Shown: positions 42,389 to 53,247, counted from the stretch's first letter. The stretch is 64,000 bases of DNA from Arbacia lixula (GCA_963669155.1 OZ022584.1:13048615-13112614); one strand, 5' to 3'. The notes: a model not told the origin generated them from the sequence alone. A program made the numbers and translations.

Positions 42389-45300
42389 CTGTCAAGCATT
42401 TTCAGGAAATAAGGAGGAGGAAAAAACATGAATTTTGATCATTATGGGATATTTCTCCATCTAGTGAGCAATACATTTTTCTTATTTGTCTGTTTGTATT
42501 GCAGACCGTGTTCATTGCTACTCATAAAAAGGGTAATTCCCCGTCTGAGCCAAGAAATGATGGCCATGAAACTAATGAAACAGCCTAATTTAATCATCAC
42601 AACATAAATACTTACCATATGTAAGTAATTATCAATTAAAACATTGTAGTTGTAGTTGTATGAGGATTTGACGTTTGACTTGTTCATGTAAGATCAATAT
42701 GAGTATCTTCTGTCCCAGTCGTGCTTGGGATGATGATTCTTTGTACCATTATGGCACTTGTTCTTGATCCTTGGACTAAACCCGAGTGTATGGAGGGACA
42801 TTAATGTTCACTAAACCGATTGCATTATAGATTGATAAAAATCATGTTTGTATGATGATGTAACGAGGTACCCCCTCCCCCCCCCCCCCATCCCCTTAAG
42901 AAATGAACAAAGAGCATGATTGTATTACCTTGCCTTCAAAACTTTTCGAGATTAAGGCCTTGTGCCCCCATCTTATACAATGCTGTGGTTGATGTATGGC
43001 TTGACATCTAGGCCCTGTTGCATAAAACTTGCCATTAATGGTAACTACCATGGTAACATCGCTGAGCAGCCATTCAAATGCAAGGTTGCTATAGAAGTTG
43101 CCATTGATAGCAAAGTTACCATTAATGGTAAGTTTTATGCAACAGGGCCCTAATGTCTCATATCAATCGCAAGTCAAGTTGCGATCAATCGCAATTCTTT
43201 ATGAGACAGGGCCCAGAGCTCCATGATACTCACTGAGTTGATGATACTGCCCTTCTTCTGAGCATAGGATCCCCACAGAATGAACACTACATCAGTGAGA
43301 TGGGCATTGAGCCAAGAAATGACGGCAGTGGTGAAGGTCTCCCAGCCTTTATCCTTGTGAGAATTGGGACTGTTTGCACGGACAGTCAGAACAGCGTTCA
43401 GAAGAAGAACCCCTATTGCGTGAAAGAACAATATTTGTTTTAGCTCTCATGGTATTACTTTGAGTAATACATGTAGTTGTGTTACATTTAATACACAATT
43501 AAGGTGTAACATAGTTGTGTGCAAATTCTCATCATGGTTGAAAATGAAAAGCCTTTTCAAGTCTTTATGTAAATATTCTTATCTATTTCATGTTGATTTG
43601 TTATCAATTTGAAAAATTTACAAAGAAATACACATCAAATAAATAATGTAAGCAAGTGCTTGTCAAACATCAATAGATCGTTAACCTATCACCCTCGATG
43701 CGAAGGGCCGTAAGGAAGTGTCTGTATGCATGAACGTTGGGTTGTTTTTTATAACAAAGATTTTAATTAAAGACGTAGCTTTTACATATAGAGAGGGACA
43801 AAACATGCATGCCCTCTCCATTTGTATAGGATCACACACTGAACATACATGTTACTACAACAATATCATAGAAAATTTCAATTTGTGCTGTGAATTGAGA
43901 AAAAGGAGCAAAGATTTGGTGATGCACGAAAGGAGACAGCTGCGGATCTGGCATTTAGAAATAGAGGGGGCTGCTGCGGGAAATTTGAAAATAGAGGGGG
44001 CACAAATTGAAATTTTCTTTGAAATTGTTGTATTAACACGTACGCTCAGTGCGTGATGCTATAGCAAGAGAGGGGGCGCACCTATTTTGTCCCCGCTTGC
44101 CACTGGGAAGCGTTACCTTGTCGTGCCCAGCCGGTGAGGTAGCCATGTCCAGGGTGCTGGAAGCCATCAATGTCCTTCATCAGACACTTGTACATGTTCT
44201 CCAAACTGGGACAGAAATAGAAAGAACGGCTTGGATTAGAGGAGGGGAAGAATGAAAGGGAAGGAAGGGTGAAAGGAGGGAGGATGGTGGGAAAGAAAGG
44301 AGTAATGATAGAAAGGAAGGAAGGAACATAAACAGTTTGAAGATGTAGCGGGAATGAAAGAAAGAGTAAGAAACAGATACAGGAAAACGATAAAGAAGGA
44401 ATGAAAAAAAGGAAGAAAATCATTGGAAGAAAGGAGGAAGAAAATGAGCAATCAGTAAAAGAATGCAAAAGCAGAACGAGTCAATCAACCAATAGAGAAT
44501 GGGCATACATGGACCAACAAATGAATGAAAAAAAACACACAAATAAAAACAAAAAATAAATGTTTTTCAAGTGAATGGAATGTTGTGAGCCTAGGGTTCA
44601 AACAATAGCTCTAACCCACTCTCGTTCTAAACAACCCCACACAGACACACATATTCATTCCCGAAAGACATTGTTTAGTGACACCCAGACCTGTCATATG
44701 GAAACAGACAGCCCAGAAACATAATGCCATACGGCAAGTAAATCACAATCCAGAATATGAACACTATGTGCTGACTGTTTGAGGTATTTGCTTTTGTATT
44801 TTGTTTTCATATGTTTATTGGATATCAAGCAGAAAATAAACAAAATAAAATAAACTTTACCTTGGAGGTGGTTTGACTCCTCGTAATACGCTGAAGCACA
44901 GACCTACAAGAGAATTATGAAAGTTACAAAAGCTTTAAACATTATGAAACATCTTTTCTTTAGATTTTAATACATGTACTTAAGTTCAGAACAAGAGAGT
45001 GAGTCCGATTTATGCCTTTAAACATTATTCAAAAATTCCACAGATAAGAACTAATCATGACCTGGCAGGACTGAGCTATTTCATCATATGCTTTCCTGGA
45101 TTTTCATGTCTATACATCATCATGTTCAATAACATAATTTACAAAAGCAAATATATTCAGGGGTCACTGATTTTTGGCACCATGAAAACTGAAGAATATT
45201 TGCTGTTTTGCTGTTTTGTTGGCATTCCTCAGATATATGGAGATGACCTTGAGAAAGTGAGCTAGAGACAGAGCTTCTTATTTGAGTATACTTACCATGT

Positions 45301-48270
45301 GCTTGACCGGGCCCATGGTAGGGATCTTGCCCCAGAATCACAACTTTGACCTGGTCATCGCGGAAATGAAGAAGGTGCAAGTATATAAGAACGAGACAAA
45401 CTCACCGACTGAGTCAACACACAAATTTACATGTTATAAGGCAAACAATTCTGCTATGGATTGAAAGTGTAAAACTCACCAAACCTCAAAACTGGGAGAA
45501 CACGAACTAACCAATTAAAATGCATTTACTCAAGTTGGCTTCTAGCTACATTTATAACTGAACGATTAATTTGACTCTCTGTGATATTGCTTAGTGGATA
45601 CATACTACTTTCAATTGCTTAAATAAAGAGTGTTGTCAATTTCATCGTATATATTTCAATTTTGCATCAAGACCTCAATATTTCTTTCAAATTTGACCCC
45701 TGTACAGTTTCCCCATTGATGTCATTTTGCCAGTCACCATAATGCCGTTACTGTCTTTTTATGTTTCCCATGCAAACAATTCACACACAAGTGAATGGGA
45801 GGAAAGCATTGATATCTACTGAATTCAAGTATGTGTAAATCGGTTGACACATATCAACTTTTTTCTGACATAAAGTACTAATAATATGTATGTTAGACTA
45901 AATGCACTCTGTATACTTTAGCCTAAACAATATAACATATGGCTTTGTTGTCGTAAACTTCACAAAATTTTCAATCCTTGGGAATTTACATTGCCACTTG
46001 GGAATTTATGATCCCTCAGCGAGTGCATAACCCCCACTGAGAACATTCTATACCAACTATGCCAGCATCTACACAATATTCCTTGTATCAAGCACCCATT
46101 GATATCTGAAACCTAACAACAATTTGTGGGAAATAATCTTACATCTTTGATGTCACACATCTGAGTCCATGTGAAAACCTGCTTGGATGGTGGGTACACA
46201 GTGCCACGCTTGCGTTCACTTTCAACAAACTCTTGGAGCTGTTTCAGAAAAAACAAGAAGGATGTTATACCCCGGGTGGTCAGTACATCTCTAAAATGGC
46301 ATGGTTCTTTTGTTATTTATGAATGCACAGATAGGCAGATTGTAAGTGTATTCAGATAGTATGAATGAATATAATCATCGTTCCCTGAACAAAACAAATC
46401 AGCAGTCTAAGAATGAAATGCAGAATATTACTTGTAAGTTGGCCTATACAATTTGATTTGAGCTTTTGCGATGGGTTGATCGAAGATGAGAGTTGTTCTG
46501 ATTAGACTGTTCTATGTGATGCTTACATTGGAACAGGCAGTCATAAATACAATTGGGGAATCACAAATGCATATTCGTGAAGGTTTTTGAATAAAATCTA
46601 GCAAATAAGAAAGTTTTTATCAATCATTAGCTCTGAAAAAAGAGGGCCCTAGTTACATTCGCTGCATTTTCACCTTAATGAAATATGGCTTGGTAAACTC
46701 TGGAGATAATGCCTTAGCCCAGGAATGTCCGAAACCTTGAGGGCAGTTCTTGACGGGGGATATCCGATCCTCCATGACCTTGGGCTTGGCTTTGAGTTTC
46801 AGCAAAGCTGCATTCCTTTTCTCCTCCATTCTCTCCTTCTGCTCAGGGCTGAGACCTGCTCCAGTTTTGCCATTTCTTCCATCCTTTACCTTCTTTGGAG
46901 ATGGGCTCTAAGGAAGAAACAAGAAAAGAATAGAGAGGCATTATCAGGGTGTGATCAGTATCCACCCATTCCATCCATTGCATTGGCAGATGGCTTGCTT
47001 CAAACTAGACTAATTAAGACAAGCTGCCAATGGCAATGAAAATGTCATAGGTGATGAGCGGATAATTTTCACAAAGTTGGTAGTTACATTCACAGTCAAA
47101 TAGATTCAGTCATACTGAAACATGTGTAAAGTTGACCGTCAATCATCACATTGAATTAGATTCCAATAATCGGCATTGCTGCCAAGTGCTAATATTACTG
47201 ACAAGTGTTGTTGACATTGTATGTCAAATGTTAATCTCACTTGCATCTATCTAGTCATAGCTAATGTTGTTGTTATTGGACTCTACATTGTAAAGTTTTA
47301 TTGTTGTATCAGATCATCGACAAACATTGTCATGATTATGGATGTCAAACTTCATTTCCAACCCACATCTCTTCAGACTCAGAAACACAAAGGATCATAT
47401 CTCTATTTGCAAGAAACATGTCAAAGTCATCAACCCTACCAACATTCATTCTTTCCCGACCAGAGAATAAAACACTCTTCCACAGCCCTGGTGTACAGCA
47501 CCTCCTTGCAGAACTTCAAGAGATGTTAAATTGTAAGGCTCTCTTACTCTAACAGTTACACCTGACATCGTTTTAAGTGCACATGGAAATATCTTTACTT
47601 TTAAACCGGAAGTTTACATCCCAAGAATTAAAGGTAAAAAAAATTACAGCCCCACAGGCGCTCAGATTCAGATATGCAATATCAGACATTAGGAACTTTC
47701 ATGGGAACAGGTGTAATGAGAGCTCATTCAATAGACCGGTTTACTAACATCTTCAAATTTTATGCATACCAGTTTAACAAAGGTTGCCCCTAACAACCAG
47801 AAAGCTTGCCAGAGGTTTGCCCGACATAGCAACAATTAATGTGTGCAAAGTGGATTCCAAGTACTGAATACCACTACAGTACAGGTTAATGGAATAAGTC
47901 GTTTCTATCTAGGCCCCGACGGAAGAACATCCATAAATTTGACTACATTAGTAAACCAGTCTATTGGCCAGCGCCCTGAAGCAGCTTCCGAAGGGAGAAG
48001 AAAAATTCGGCATCGCAATGACGGTGTTCCCGTCGGGGTCGCGCGTCGTGTGCACCGCAAAAACAGCACGTACTTACATCAAATTGCACGTGTAGGACTA
48101 AGCACACATCCCATCGGCTATATTATTCATGGGTATAAGGGTAACACTAAGAAAAGATGAAATACACTTGCTTGATTTGACTTACTTACCTGTGGATCAT
48201 TGATACTAGAAAGTGGTCGTTTGATTTGCATGGGGCTGAAAAATTTCGATATCTTGGCTTGTCCCAGCAT
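42236..48270 (-). CDS. UNG: Uracil-DNA glycosylase, complete, eight exons
   Basis: Coding exons 48270-48190, 46907-46674, 46238-46143, 45350-45296, 44903-44861, 44205-44117, 43412-43234 and 42388-42236 join in phase to 930 bases (309 residues and stop), close to human UNG2 (313). The enzyme excises uracil from DNA and starts base-excision repair. By alignment to family 1 UDG, the catalytic Asp146 and Tyr148 lie in GQDPYHGP, Phe159 stacks on uracil, Asn205 in LLLNAV binds it, and His269 and Leu273 lie in HPSPLS. The N-terminus has a PCNA box QAKISKFF (residues 4-11) and an RPA-binding-like helix [16 protein letters not shown] (53-68), so this is the nuclear replication-fork form. No defect is seen. 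Confidence 0.98.
42880..42892. repeat. Poly-C run
   Basis: C-rich run CCCCCTCCCCCCCCCCCC-like, in the last UNG intron. Confidence 0.7.
43010..43151. repeat. Foldback element, family A copy 4
   Basis: Best-preserved copy: AGGCCCTGTTGCATAAAACT and AGTTTTATGCAACAGGGCCC-type ends, interior GGTAACTACCATGGTAACAT. Overlaps the start of a family E element at 43146. Confidence 0.9.
43146..43214. repeat. Foldback element, family E copy 3 (short)
   Basis: GGGCCC at the left, TTTATGAGACAGGGCCC at the right, with ATCAATCGCAAGTCAAGTTG inside. It shares the GGGCCCT of the neighbouring family A copy. Confidence 0.75.
43234..43412 (-). CDS. UNG: UNG exon 7, uracil-binding LLLNAV
   Basis: 59 codons plus two bases: [20 protein letters not shown], then [13 protein letters not shown] and [14 protein letters not shown]. 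The Asn of LLLNAV hydrogen-bonds uracil. Donor GTGAGT. A family E/A repeat pair starts only 20 bases past the donor. Confidence 0.98.
44117..44205 (-). CDS. UNG: UNG exon 6
   Basis: Encodes [20 protein letters not shown] then GYLTGWARQ, matching the PSLENIYKEL...HPGHGDLSGWAKQG region. Donor GTAACG. Confidence 0.97.
44222..44420. repeat. GGAA/GAAA-rich purine tract
   Basis: Almost all purine on the plus strand for about 200 bp next to UNG exon 6. Open frames here are low-complexity artefacts. Confidence 0.75.
44861..44903 (-). CDS. UNG: UNG exon 5 (43 bases)
   Basis: Encodes [13 protein letters not shown] with split codons at both ends. CFSV carries the uracil-stacking Phe; KPPPS precedes the Ser that contacts DNA phosphate. 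Acceptor CTTGTAG, donor GTAAAG. Confidence 0.95.
45296..45350 (-). CDS. UNG: UNG exon 4, catalytic GQDPYHGP
   Basis: Encodes [18 protein letters not shown] plus one base. Contains the water-activating loop with the catalytic Asp and the Tyr that excludes thymine. Donor GTAAGT. Confidence 0.98.
46143..46238 (-). CDS. UNG: UNG exon 3
   Basis: 32 codons, [20 protein letters not shown] then [12 protein letters not shown], matching the VYPP...[12 protein letters not shown] block of vertebrate UNG. The YPPS segment contributes the DNA-compressing Pro/Ser loop in this family. Donor GTAAGA. Confidence 0.97.
46674..46907 (-). CDS. UNG: UNG exon 2, RPA-binding linker and start of catalytic domain
   Basis: 78 codons, phase 0 at both ends. 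The lysine-rich linker [12 protein letters not shown] is followed by [20 protein letters not shown], then by the catalytic domain opening [20 protein letters not shown]. Acceptor TTCCTTAG, donor GTGAAA. Confidence 0.96.
46908..48189. other. UNG intron 1
   Basis: 1.3 kb. Most is AT-rich and plain, but 47900-48070 is GC- and CpG-rich with a minus-strand GGCCAATAG (inverted CCAAT-like) word. That island may hold an internal promoter or the proposed exon at 47957-48013. Confidence 0.5.
47957..48013 (-). CDS. Possible alternative (mitochondrial) UNG first exon
   Basis: ATG at 48013 opens [19 protein letters not shown] (19 codons), with no acidic residue and two Arg. It ends in phase 0 at CTG|GTTTAC and can join exon 2 in frame. 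In mammals UNG1 and UNG2 use alternative first exons, the downstream one coding a mitochondrial presequence. The location and composition fit, but the donor is weak and a TAA follows two codons later. A hypothesis only. Confidence 0.22.
48190..48270 (-). CDS. UNG: UNG exon 1, PCNA-interacting N-terminus
   Basis: 27 codons from ATG 48270: [20 protein letters not shown] then SSINDPQ. The arrangement mirrors MIGQKTLYSFFSP of human UNG2, with the same QxxIxxFF spacing. Donor GTAAGT. A GC-rich AAGCGCGCGCCC stretch lies about 60 bases upstream of the ATG and could be a promoter element. Confidence 0.95.
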
Positions 48271-48930
48271 GATTGCAACCCCTGAATCGTTGAGTCTCTT
48301 AAAATGTCAATGTTTTTATTCGGAAAAGCGCGCGCCCATGTGTTCATTACTATGTTCATGCGCATGCTCATCAAAAAAAAAAAAAGAAAGAAAGAAAGAA
48401 GAAACGGTCAAACGTATTTCACCGGTAGGTACACATCATATATGTACGTACTTGTATATAACTCTATGGTATAGAAGGATACATGTTTTGCTTCATACAT
48501 CCTTGGTAGAGCAGCAATAGACAATGACCATGATGATGACATTAAAAAAAAAATAATGATAACCTACACGCGCTTGACGTCTTCTTGTGTAAAAATGAAA
48601 CTCATTAAATGAAACTTCATGCCAAAGCAACTTTCTCCGTCAAAATTTTTGGGAAGCACCGATACATAGTAGCCATGGTTGTCTTCATTTCATATTGGCC
48701 TAAACCCCGATTCGAAAGACCACTCACTACGAATTCTGAATGTAAATGACTTGATGAAAATGACATTGCTTGATTCCTCCTTTTTTAAAATCTTCAACCA
48801 AGAATCCTACGAAACTAGGCTTTGGAGGGAAATTATACGGAAGAGAATGAGCGAGATGAAAATTCAAAAGGGAGGAGAGTGGGGGAGGGAAAGGGAGCTA
48901 GGATTCGTACATCAGAGTTATGCTGGCTGT

Positions 48931-49255
48931 TAAAGGGTTACTGAATTAGAAAAATAAGTTCCCACTCATCTATGTAAAATTCTCCACTAAAATCGAATTT
49001 CACATTCGTTTGCCGCAATAAAGTCTCATTTTGACGAAAATTTGAAAAAACGCACGCCTACAGTGACGTATGAGAAGTCAAAATTCCATAGATTGTACGA
49101 AAGTCAACAATAGACCAGTTTCGTAATGTATTCACAACCAACCCCCACCCCTAACTGCGTAGTACACGCGTTAATTGCATTCACCTGTATCTTGTCATTC
49201 AGATTCAATGGATGGAATGCACTTTGAATCTATTAGTTGTTGCTACTCAGACAAA
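48931..49255. repeat. Family G element, right arm not evident
   Basis: TTAAAGGGTTACTGAATTAG and GTTCCCACTCATCTATGTAA open the left arm. GATTCAATGGATGGAATGCA near 49202 matches 57690 in the full copy. The closing CTAATTTAGTAACCCTTTAA is missing, so the right boundary is uncertain. Confidence 0.65.
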
Positions 49256-49668
49256 CCTTACTTTTTTGTTGTGTTTACATCTCGCTAATGTATATTTCTC
49301 TGGAAGTATGAAGTAATGTGTATTACCGTGAAATTAAAAACAATGGGAAATATGATAAAAATTCACATTAGTTGCCTAGAATTGTTTTAAGAATTACCAC
49401 AAAGCCCAACAAATATAGTTGGAAATGTTATCCACTTTAATAATGACACCTCATGATGTGGGAAAATGTTCAATTCACTTGCTACCTATAGTGGTCATGA
49501 CATTTTCACGGCAGCCATTTTAAAAAATGGTTGCCATTTCTTTCCAGGAGCATATTGCAAAAGTAGTCCACCTCGGAAAATATGCAGACTGGTCTCCCAA
49601 ACACATTGATACCAATCAACCTTTTAGAACAGTCCATAAACCTGTACTGCCCCCTCGGTATAAAAGTG

Positions 49669-49715
<47 letters not shown>
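49669..49715. repeat. TCTA microsatellite, 3' tail of retrotransposon relic
   Basis: About 11 TCTA units. On the minus strand it reads (TAGA)n directly after the stop codon of the relic at 49721. Confidence 0.9.
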
Positions 49716-49720
49716 CTAGC

Positions 49721-50008
49721 CTATTTCTCTCCACTGCTGAAGGAAGGCCTCCTCATCATTTTCCATTTTGATCTATCTTGTGCCGTTCGTTTCCATGTCA
49801 TACTATCATATTCTCTAATATCGTCAATCCACCTCCTTGCCTGCCTCTTCTTCTGGTGTTAGCCCTGGGGTCCAGATGGTTAGTTTATAAATCCATCTAT
49901 CATCTTTCCTCCTGGCCAGATGACCCGCCCACCTCCATTTCTTTGATTTAATTTCATGTACTATGTCCCGTACTTTAGTTTTCTTTCTCAAATCCTGGTT
50001 TCTAACTT
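49721..50008 (-). pseudogene. Non-LTR retrotransposon relic, C-terminal fragment
   Basis: Minus-strand translation gives VRNQDLRKKTKVRDI, KSKKWRWAGHLARRKDDRW and IYKLTIWTPG. After a one-base frameshift it continues HQKKRQARRWIDDIREYD, MTWKRTAQDRSKWKMMRR and a stop at 49723-49721. The W.GHLAR..D.RW...RRW.DDIR...W...A.DR..W layout is the conserved C-terminus after the reverse transcriptase domain in many non-LTR retrotransposons. The rest of the element is missing: probably 5'-truncated on insertion. A (TAGA)n tail follows. Confidence 0.8.
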
Positions 50009-50084
50009 TGATAATAGATAATAGATAATTGCTAATAGATGTATGTACATGTATATTTAAAAGCAATTTCATTACTACCATTCC

Positions 50085-50162
50085 CCCTTTCTCTCTCTTC
50101 TCTCTCTCTCTCTCTGTCTGTATGTCTGTCTGTCTGTCTCTGTCTGTTGTCTGTCTGTCTGT

Positions 50163-50220
<58 letters not shown>

Positions 50221-50225
50221 GTCTC
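50085..50225. repeat. TC/TCTG microsatellite
   Basis: Alternating (TC)n and (TCTG)n blocks, about 140 bp. Confidence 0.95.
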
Positions 50226-50487
50226 CGTCTCTCCGTCGCTCTCTGTTTCGACTGTCATGCCAGTCTCGACTGTCGTGCACAGTGCAAATTCTTTTTAGAA
50301 ACAGGTTTTGTGAAATTTCATCAATTACTTTCTTTGAAGTAATCATGTGAATATTTAATGATATTTTCACTTCAGGACAAATTTGGGGCTTTAAATTTGT
50401 GTGTATCAGATACTTAATAGACCATCTTTATGTATGCAAATTTTATTCACGTCGTTCAAACAAAACATTACTATTGGGAACCACAAA

Positions 50488-50522
50488 GGGTGTGTGTGTG
50501 TGTGTGTGGGGGGGGGGGGGGG
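50488..50522. repeat. GT tract joined to poly-G
   Basis: (GT)9-10 runs straight into about 14 G. Confidence 0.9.
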
Positions 50523-51326
50523 TATCTAGCTTACATGCACACTCGAATATCGAGCCTGCTACGACTACGTGAATTACATCTACATTCTTTATTTGTTTTA
50601 AAATTCGAAATGGTTATATGGCACAAACTACCAATTATCTTACATATTACAATCGGTTCAGATCGGTGGCGAGGTGTTATATCTCTTTGTGTTTTTGCTT
50701 TGTCGCCCTCTCCCGGGCGTCATTTCCACGTACCCTTTCGATCATTGCCACACTCTCTCAGTCTGCATGATAACCCTGTAAGTTTCTCTTTCGAGGATAA
50801 TGGCAACTTTTTCATGTATTTTCGATGATGCCATTAGTGTCCCAGCCCCTTACTTTGTTGAAAGTAATAGTGTCTCCTTCAACATGATATGTATATGTAT
50901 CCCTTCCGATAGAGACGAAATTGTTATATTTCTTGATAGATACTTACATCTTTAAAGATCTTTATGATCGATCGCCGGAAGGTCAATATTATTTTGCTCT
51001 TCGCTTAGTATTTTGTAGGGACATGCACTCACCATTATTTTTCCGAGCCAATAACACCGCATTAATAAGAGTGTTAACTTTACACCATGTTAACTGCGAC
51101 CTTATTGCGTTATGTATATTTTCTTTTTTGTGTGTGTTTCATTAAGGAATCAATACACATCAGACAACATACATAAGGAGATATAAACTGAAAAGTAACA
51201 ATAAAGACAAATTAAAATATTTACAAATGATTGGGACGGTCAAAAAAATAAGAGGAAAAAGGGTAGAGTACAATGCGTCTTCCATCTTCTCTGCAGTTTC
51301 TTGCTCGCATCCACCAAAGTAACCTT

Positions 51327-51820
51327 TTATAGGGATAGTTCACCCTGAAATTATTTTGGGTGTCAATAAGAGAAGACACAAAGTGGAAACAAATTAGTGG
51401 AGGTTTGATGAAAATCCGTCAAAAAGGTAAAAAAAAAGTTAGAGTTTTGATTTTGTGACGTCACGTGCGAGGTGCTCTCCCATTATGTTGTGTGAAAAAA
51501 TCTCGAAAATGTGCATTTTCTCTAAACGATATAATTCCTTTTACCTGTGCATTTAAAACATCGTTTGAAACGCGTGCTTACACACGTATCTGTATAAAAA
51601 GAAATCATTCCGTTGTCAAAAACAGAAAAAGAGCAATCTATGGAATTATCTTGCACACTATGGGAGAGCACCTCGCACGTGACGTCACAAAATTGACATT
51701 TCAAAAGATCATTGCTTTCTTACTCTTTGACGGATTTTGTCAAACCTTTACTAATGTGTTTCTTTCATGTTTCTGCTTTCATTGAAACCAACTTATTTTC
51801 AGGGTGAACCTTTCCTCTAA
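51327..51820. repeat. Family C foldback element, copy 4
   Basis: AGGGATAGTTCACCCTGAAA at the left, TTTTCAGGGTGAACCTTTCC at the right. Contains GTGACGTCACGTGCGAGGTG in the left arm and CACGTGACGTCACAAAATTG in the right. Confidence 0.9.
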
Positions 51821-52182
51821 GACGCAATATACTCTATACGACCCCGAACAATGTCACCATGCAAGCATAATTTATATTGAAACGCAATTCTGCCTGCCAA
51901 TCCGCACAAGTAATAACAAAATCAATAAATTTGCTAATATGGATACATGACCTGCAGTTGTTGCTCATTTCTTTGAAGTTCGCTCTAGTTTGTTTTTCTA
52001 GCAACCATTGGGCGTTATATCATCGTGTGTGTCTGCCTGTGCGAGTGTGCACGAGTGACTGTGTGTTTGCGCTTGTGTATGCTAGCAAATGGGGGTGGGG
52101 AAGGGGTGGGGGTGGGGGAGTCTATTGTCATGATTGTTATGGGGGATGATACATACAGGTACCAGGATCAGGATCCGAAACG

Positions 52183-52187
52183 AAAAC

Positions 52188-52241
<54 letters not shown>
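52183..52241. repeat. GA microsatellite
   Basis: (GA)n of about 50 bp after ACGAAAACGAGAGAGAAAGAG. Confidence 0.95.
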
Positions 52242-52242
<1 letters not shown>

Positions 52243-52344
52243 TAATAAGTGAGGGCACCGCTTAGAGTACCCGAATCCTTCTTGTTTTCCTTCATCTTCA
52301 TTTCCGCTTTTTTCCCCTCTCTCATCCTTCTTCTCTTTCCTTCG

Positions 52345-52388
<44 letters not shown>

Positions 52389-52510
52389 TTCCCTTCTCTC
52401 TTCTCTCTCGCTCTCTCTCCCTCTCTCTGTCTCTCTCTGTCTCTCTATGTCTATCTCTCTCTTTCTCTCCCTCTCTCCCCATCTCTCTCTTGATCTCTCT
52501 TCTTCTTCCT
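52345..52510. repeat. CT microsatellite
   Basis: Imperfect (CT)n of about 160 bp. It can pair with the GA tracts at 52183, 53187 and 53349. Confidence 0.95.
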
Positions 52511-52860
52511 CTTCACCTCTTCCTTCTTCCTCTCATTGTACTTCTTTTCATTTTCTTTATTGTTCTCATTGTCATAATGTTCGTAATCACCACCATCCGA
52601 GAACCATTATCATGATAATCACCATCGATACGACCATCCTCGAAAGTGAGTACTCATGCATTGTAATCGTAATGTTCCACGTAACTACTATTTTGGTTGC
52701 GCGACATAATACAATGCTTCTTAGTCGCGTGCACCAGCAAAACATGAGTCAATGGCGTAGAGAGAGCTAAATGAAAGGCAGGTTAATCGTTAACCATGCC
52801 CTAACGAATCAGTTTGTTTCCTCAAGAACAACCGGGCACGTCGTTTACTCACAACCACTG

Positions 52861-53132
52861 GGGAGAGATAGGGGTACTCAGGGGTACACGCTACCCCCGT
52901 CCCGGGAGAGAGCTAGTTGGCATAGCGATAGGGACAATCAGGGTTGCACATGAACCCCCACTGGCATATGGGGGCACTCAGGGGTACGCACTACCCCCTC
53001 CCTGGAAATGTTAGAACTACTGTCATATTGATAGAGGCGATGAGGGGTGCGCATGCACCACCTATCGAGATGAAACTATTACTGGTGTAGAGAAAGGGGC
53101 GATTAGGGGCGCGCCTTAACCCCTCCCGGGAA
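52861..53132. repeat. Diverged tandem array, five units of about 60 bp
   Basis: Units centred near 52880, 52938, 52980, 53043 and 53105 share (A)GGGGT.CGC..TACCCCC followed by TCCCGGGA-type sequence, and GGCATA.CGATAGGG spacers. Each core is a small palindrome. CpG-rich relative to the flanks. Confidence 0.7.
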
Positions 53133-53183
53133 AGAAACGAGGGGAGATAGAGCGAAGGGTACCGAAGGGAAAGAGAGGGAAAG

Positions 53184-53186
<3 letters not shown>

Positions 53187-53244
<58 letters not shown>
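53187..53244. repeat. GA microsatellite
   Basis: (GA)n, about 58 bp, uninterrupted. Confidence 0.95.

Positions 53245-53247
<3 letters not shown>

Noticed and set aside
47843..48160. 105-residue plus-strand frame in UNG intron 1
   Set aside because: No homology was recognised and there are no flanking splice sites. The GC-rich island is better explained as promoter-like sequence or the minus-strand candidate exon.
48679..48933. 84-residue plus-strand frame with mixed composition
   Set aside because: No recognisable domain, no conserved context, and AT-rich codon use like the surrounding intergenic DNA.
49824..50370. Long Arg/Glu open frames on the minus strand
   Set aside because: The Arg/Glu part is the TC/TCTG microsatellite. 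Only the C-terminal 49721-50008 part has retrotransposon similarity and it is annotated separately.
52249..52770. 173-residue plus-strand open frame rich in Ser and Leu
   Set aside because: It is the translation of the CT microsatellite at 52345-52510 and has no independent coding signal.
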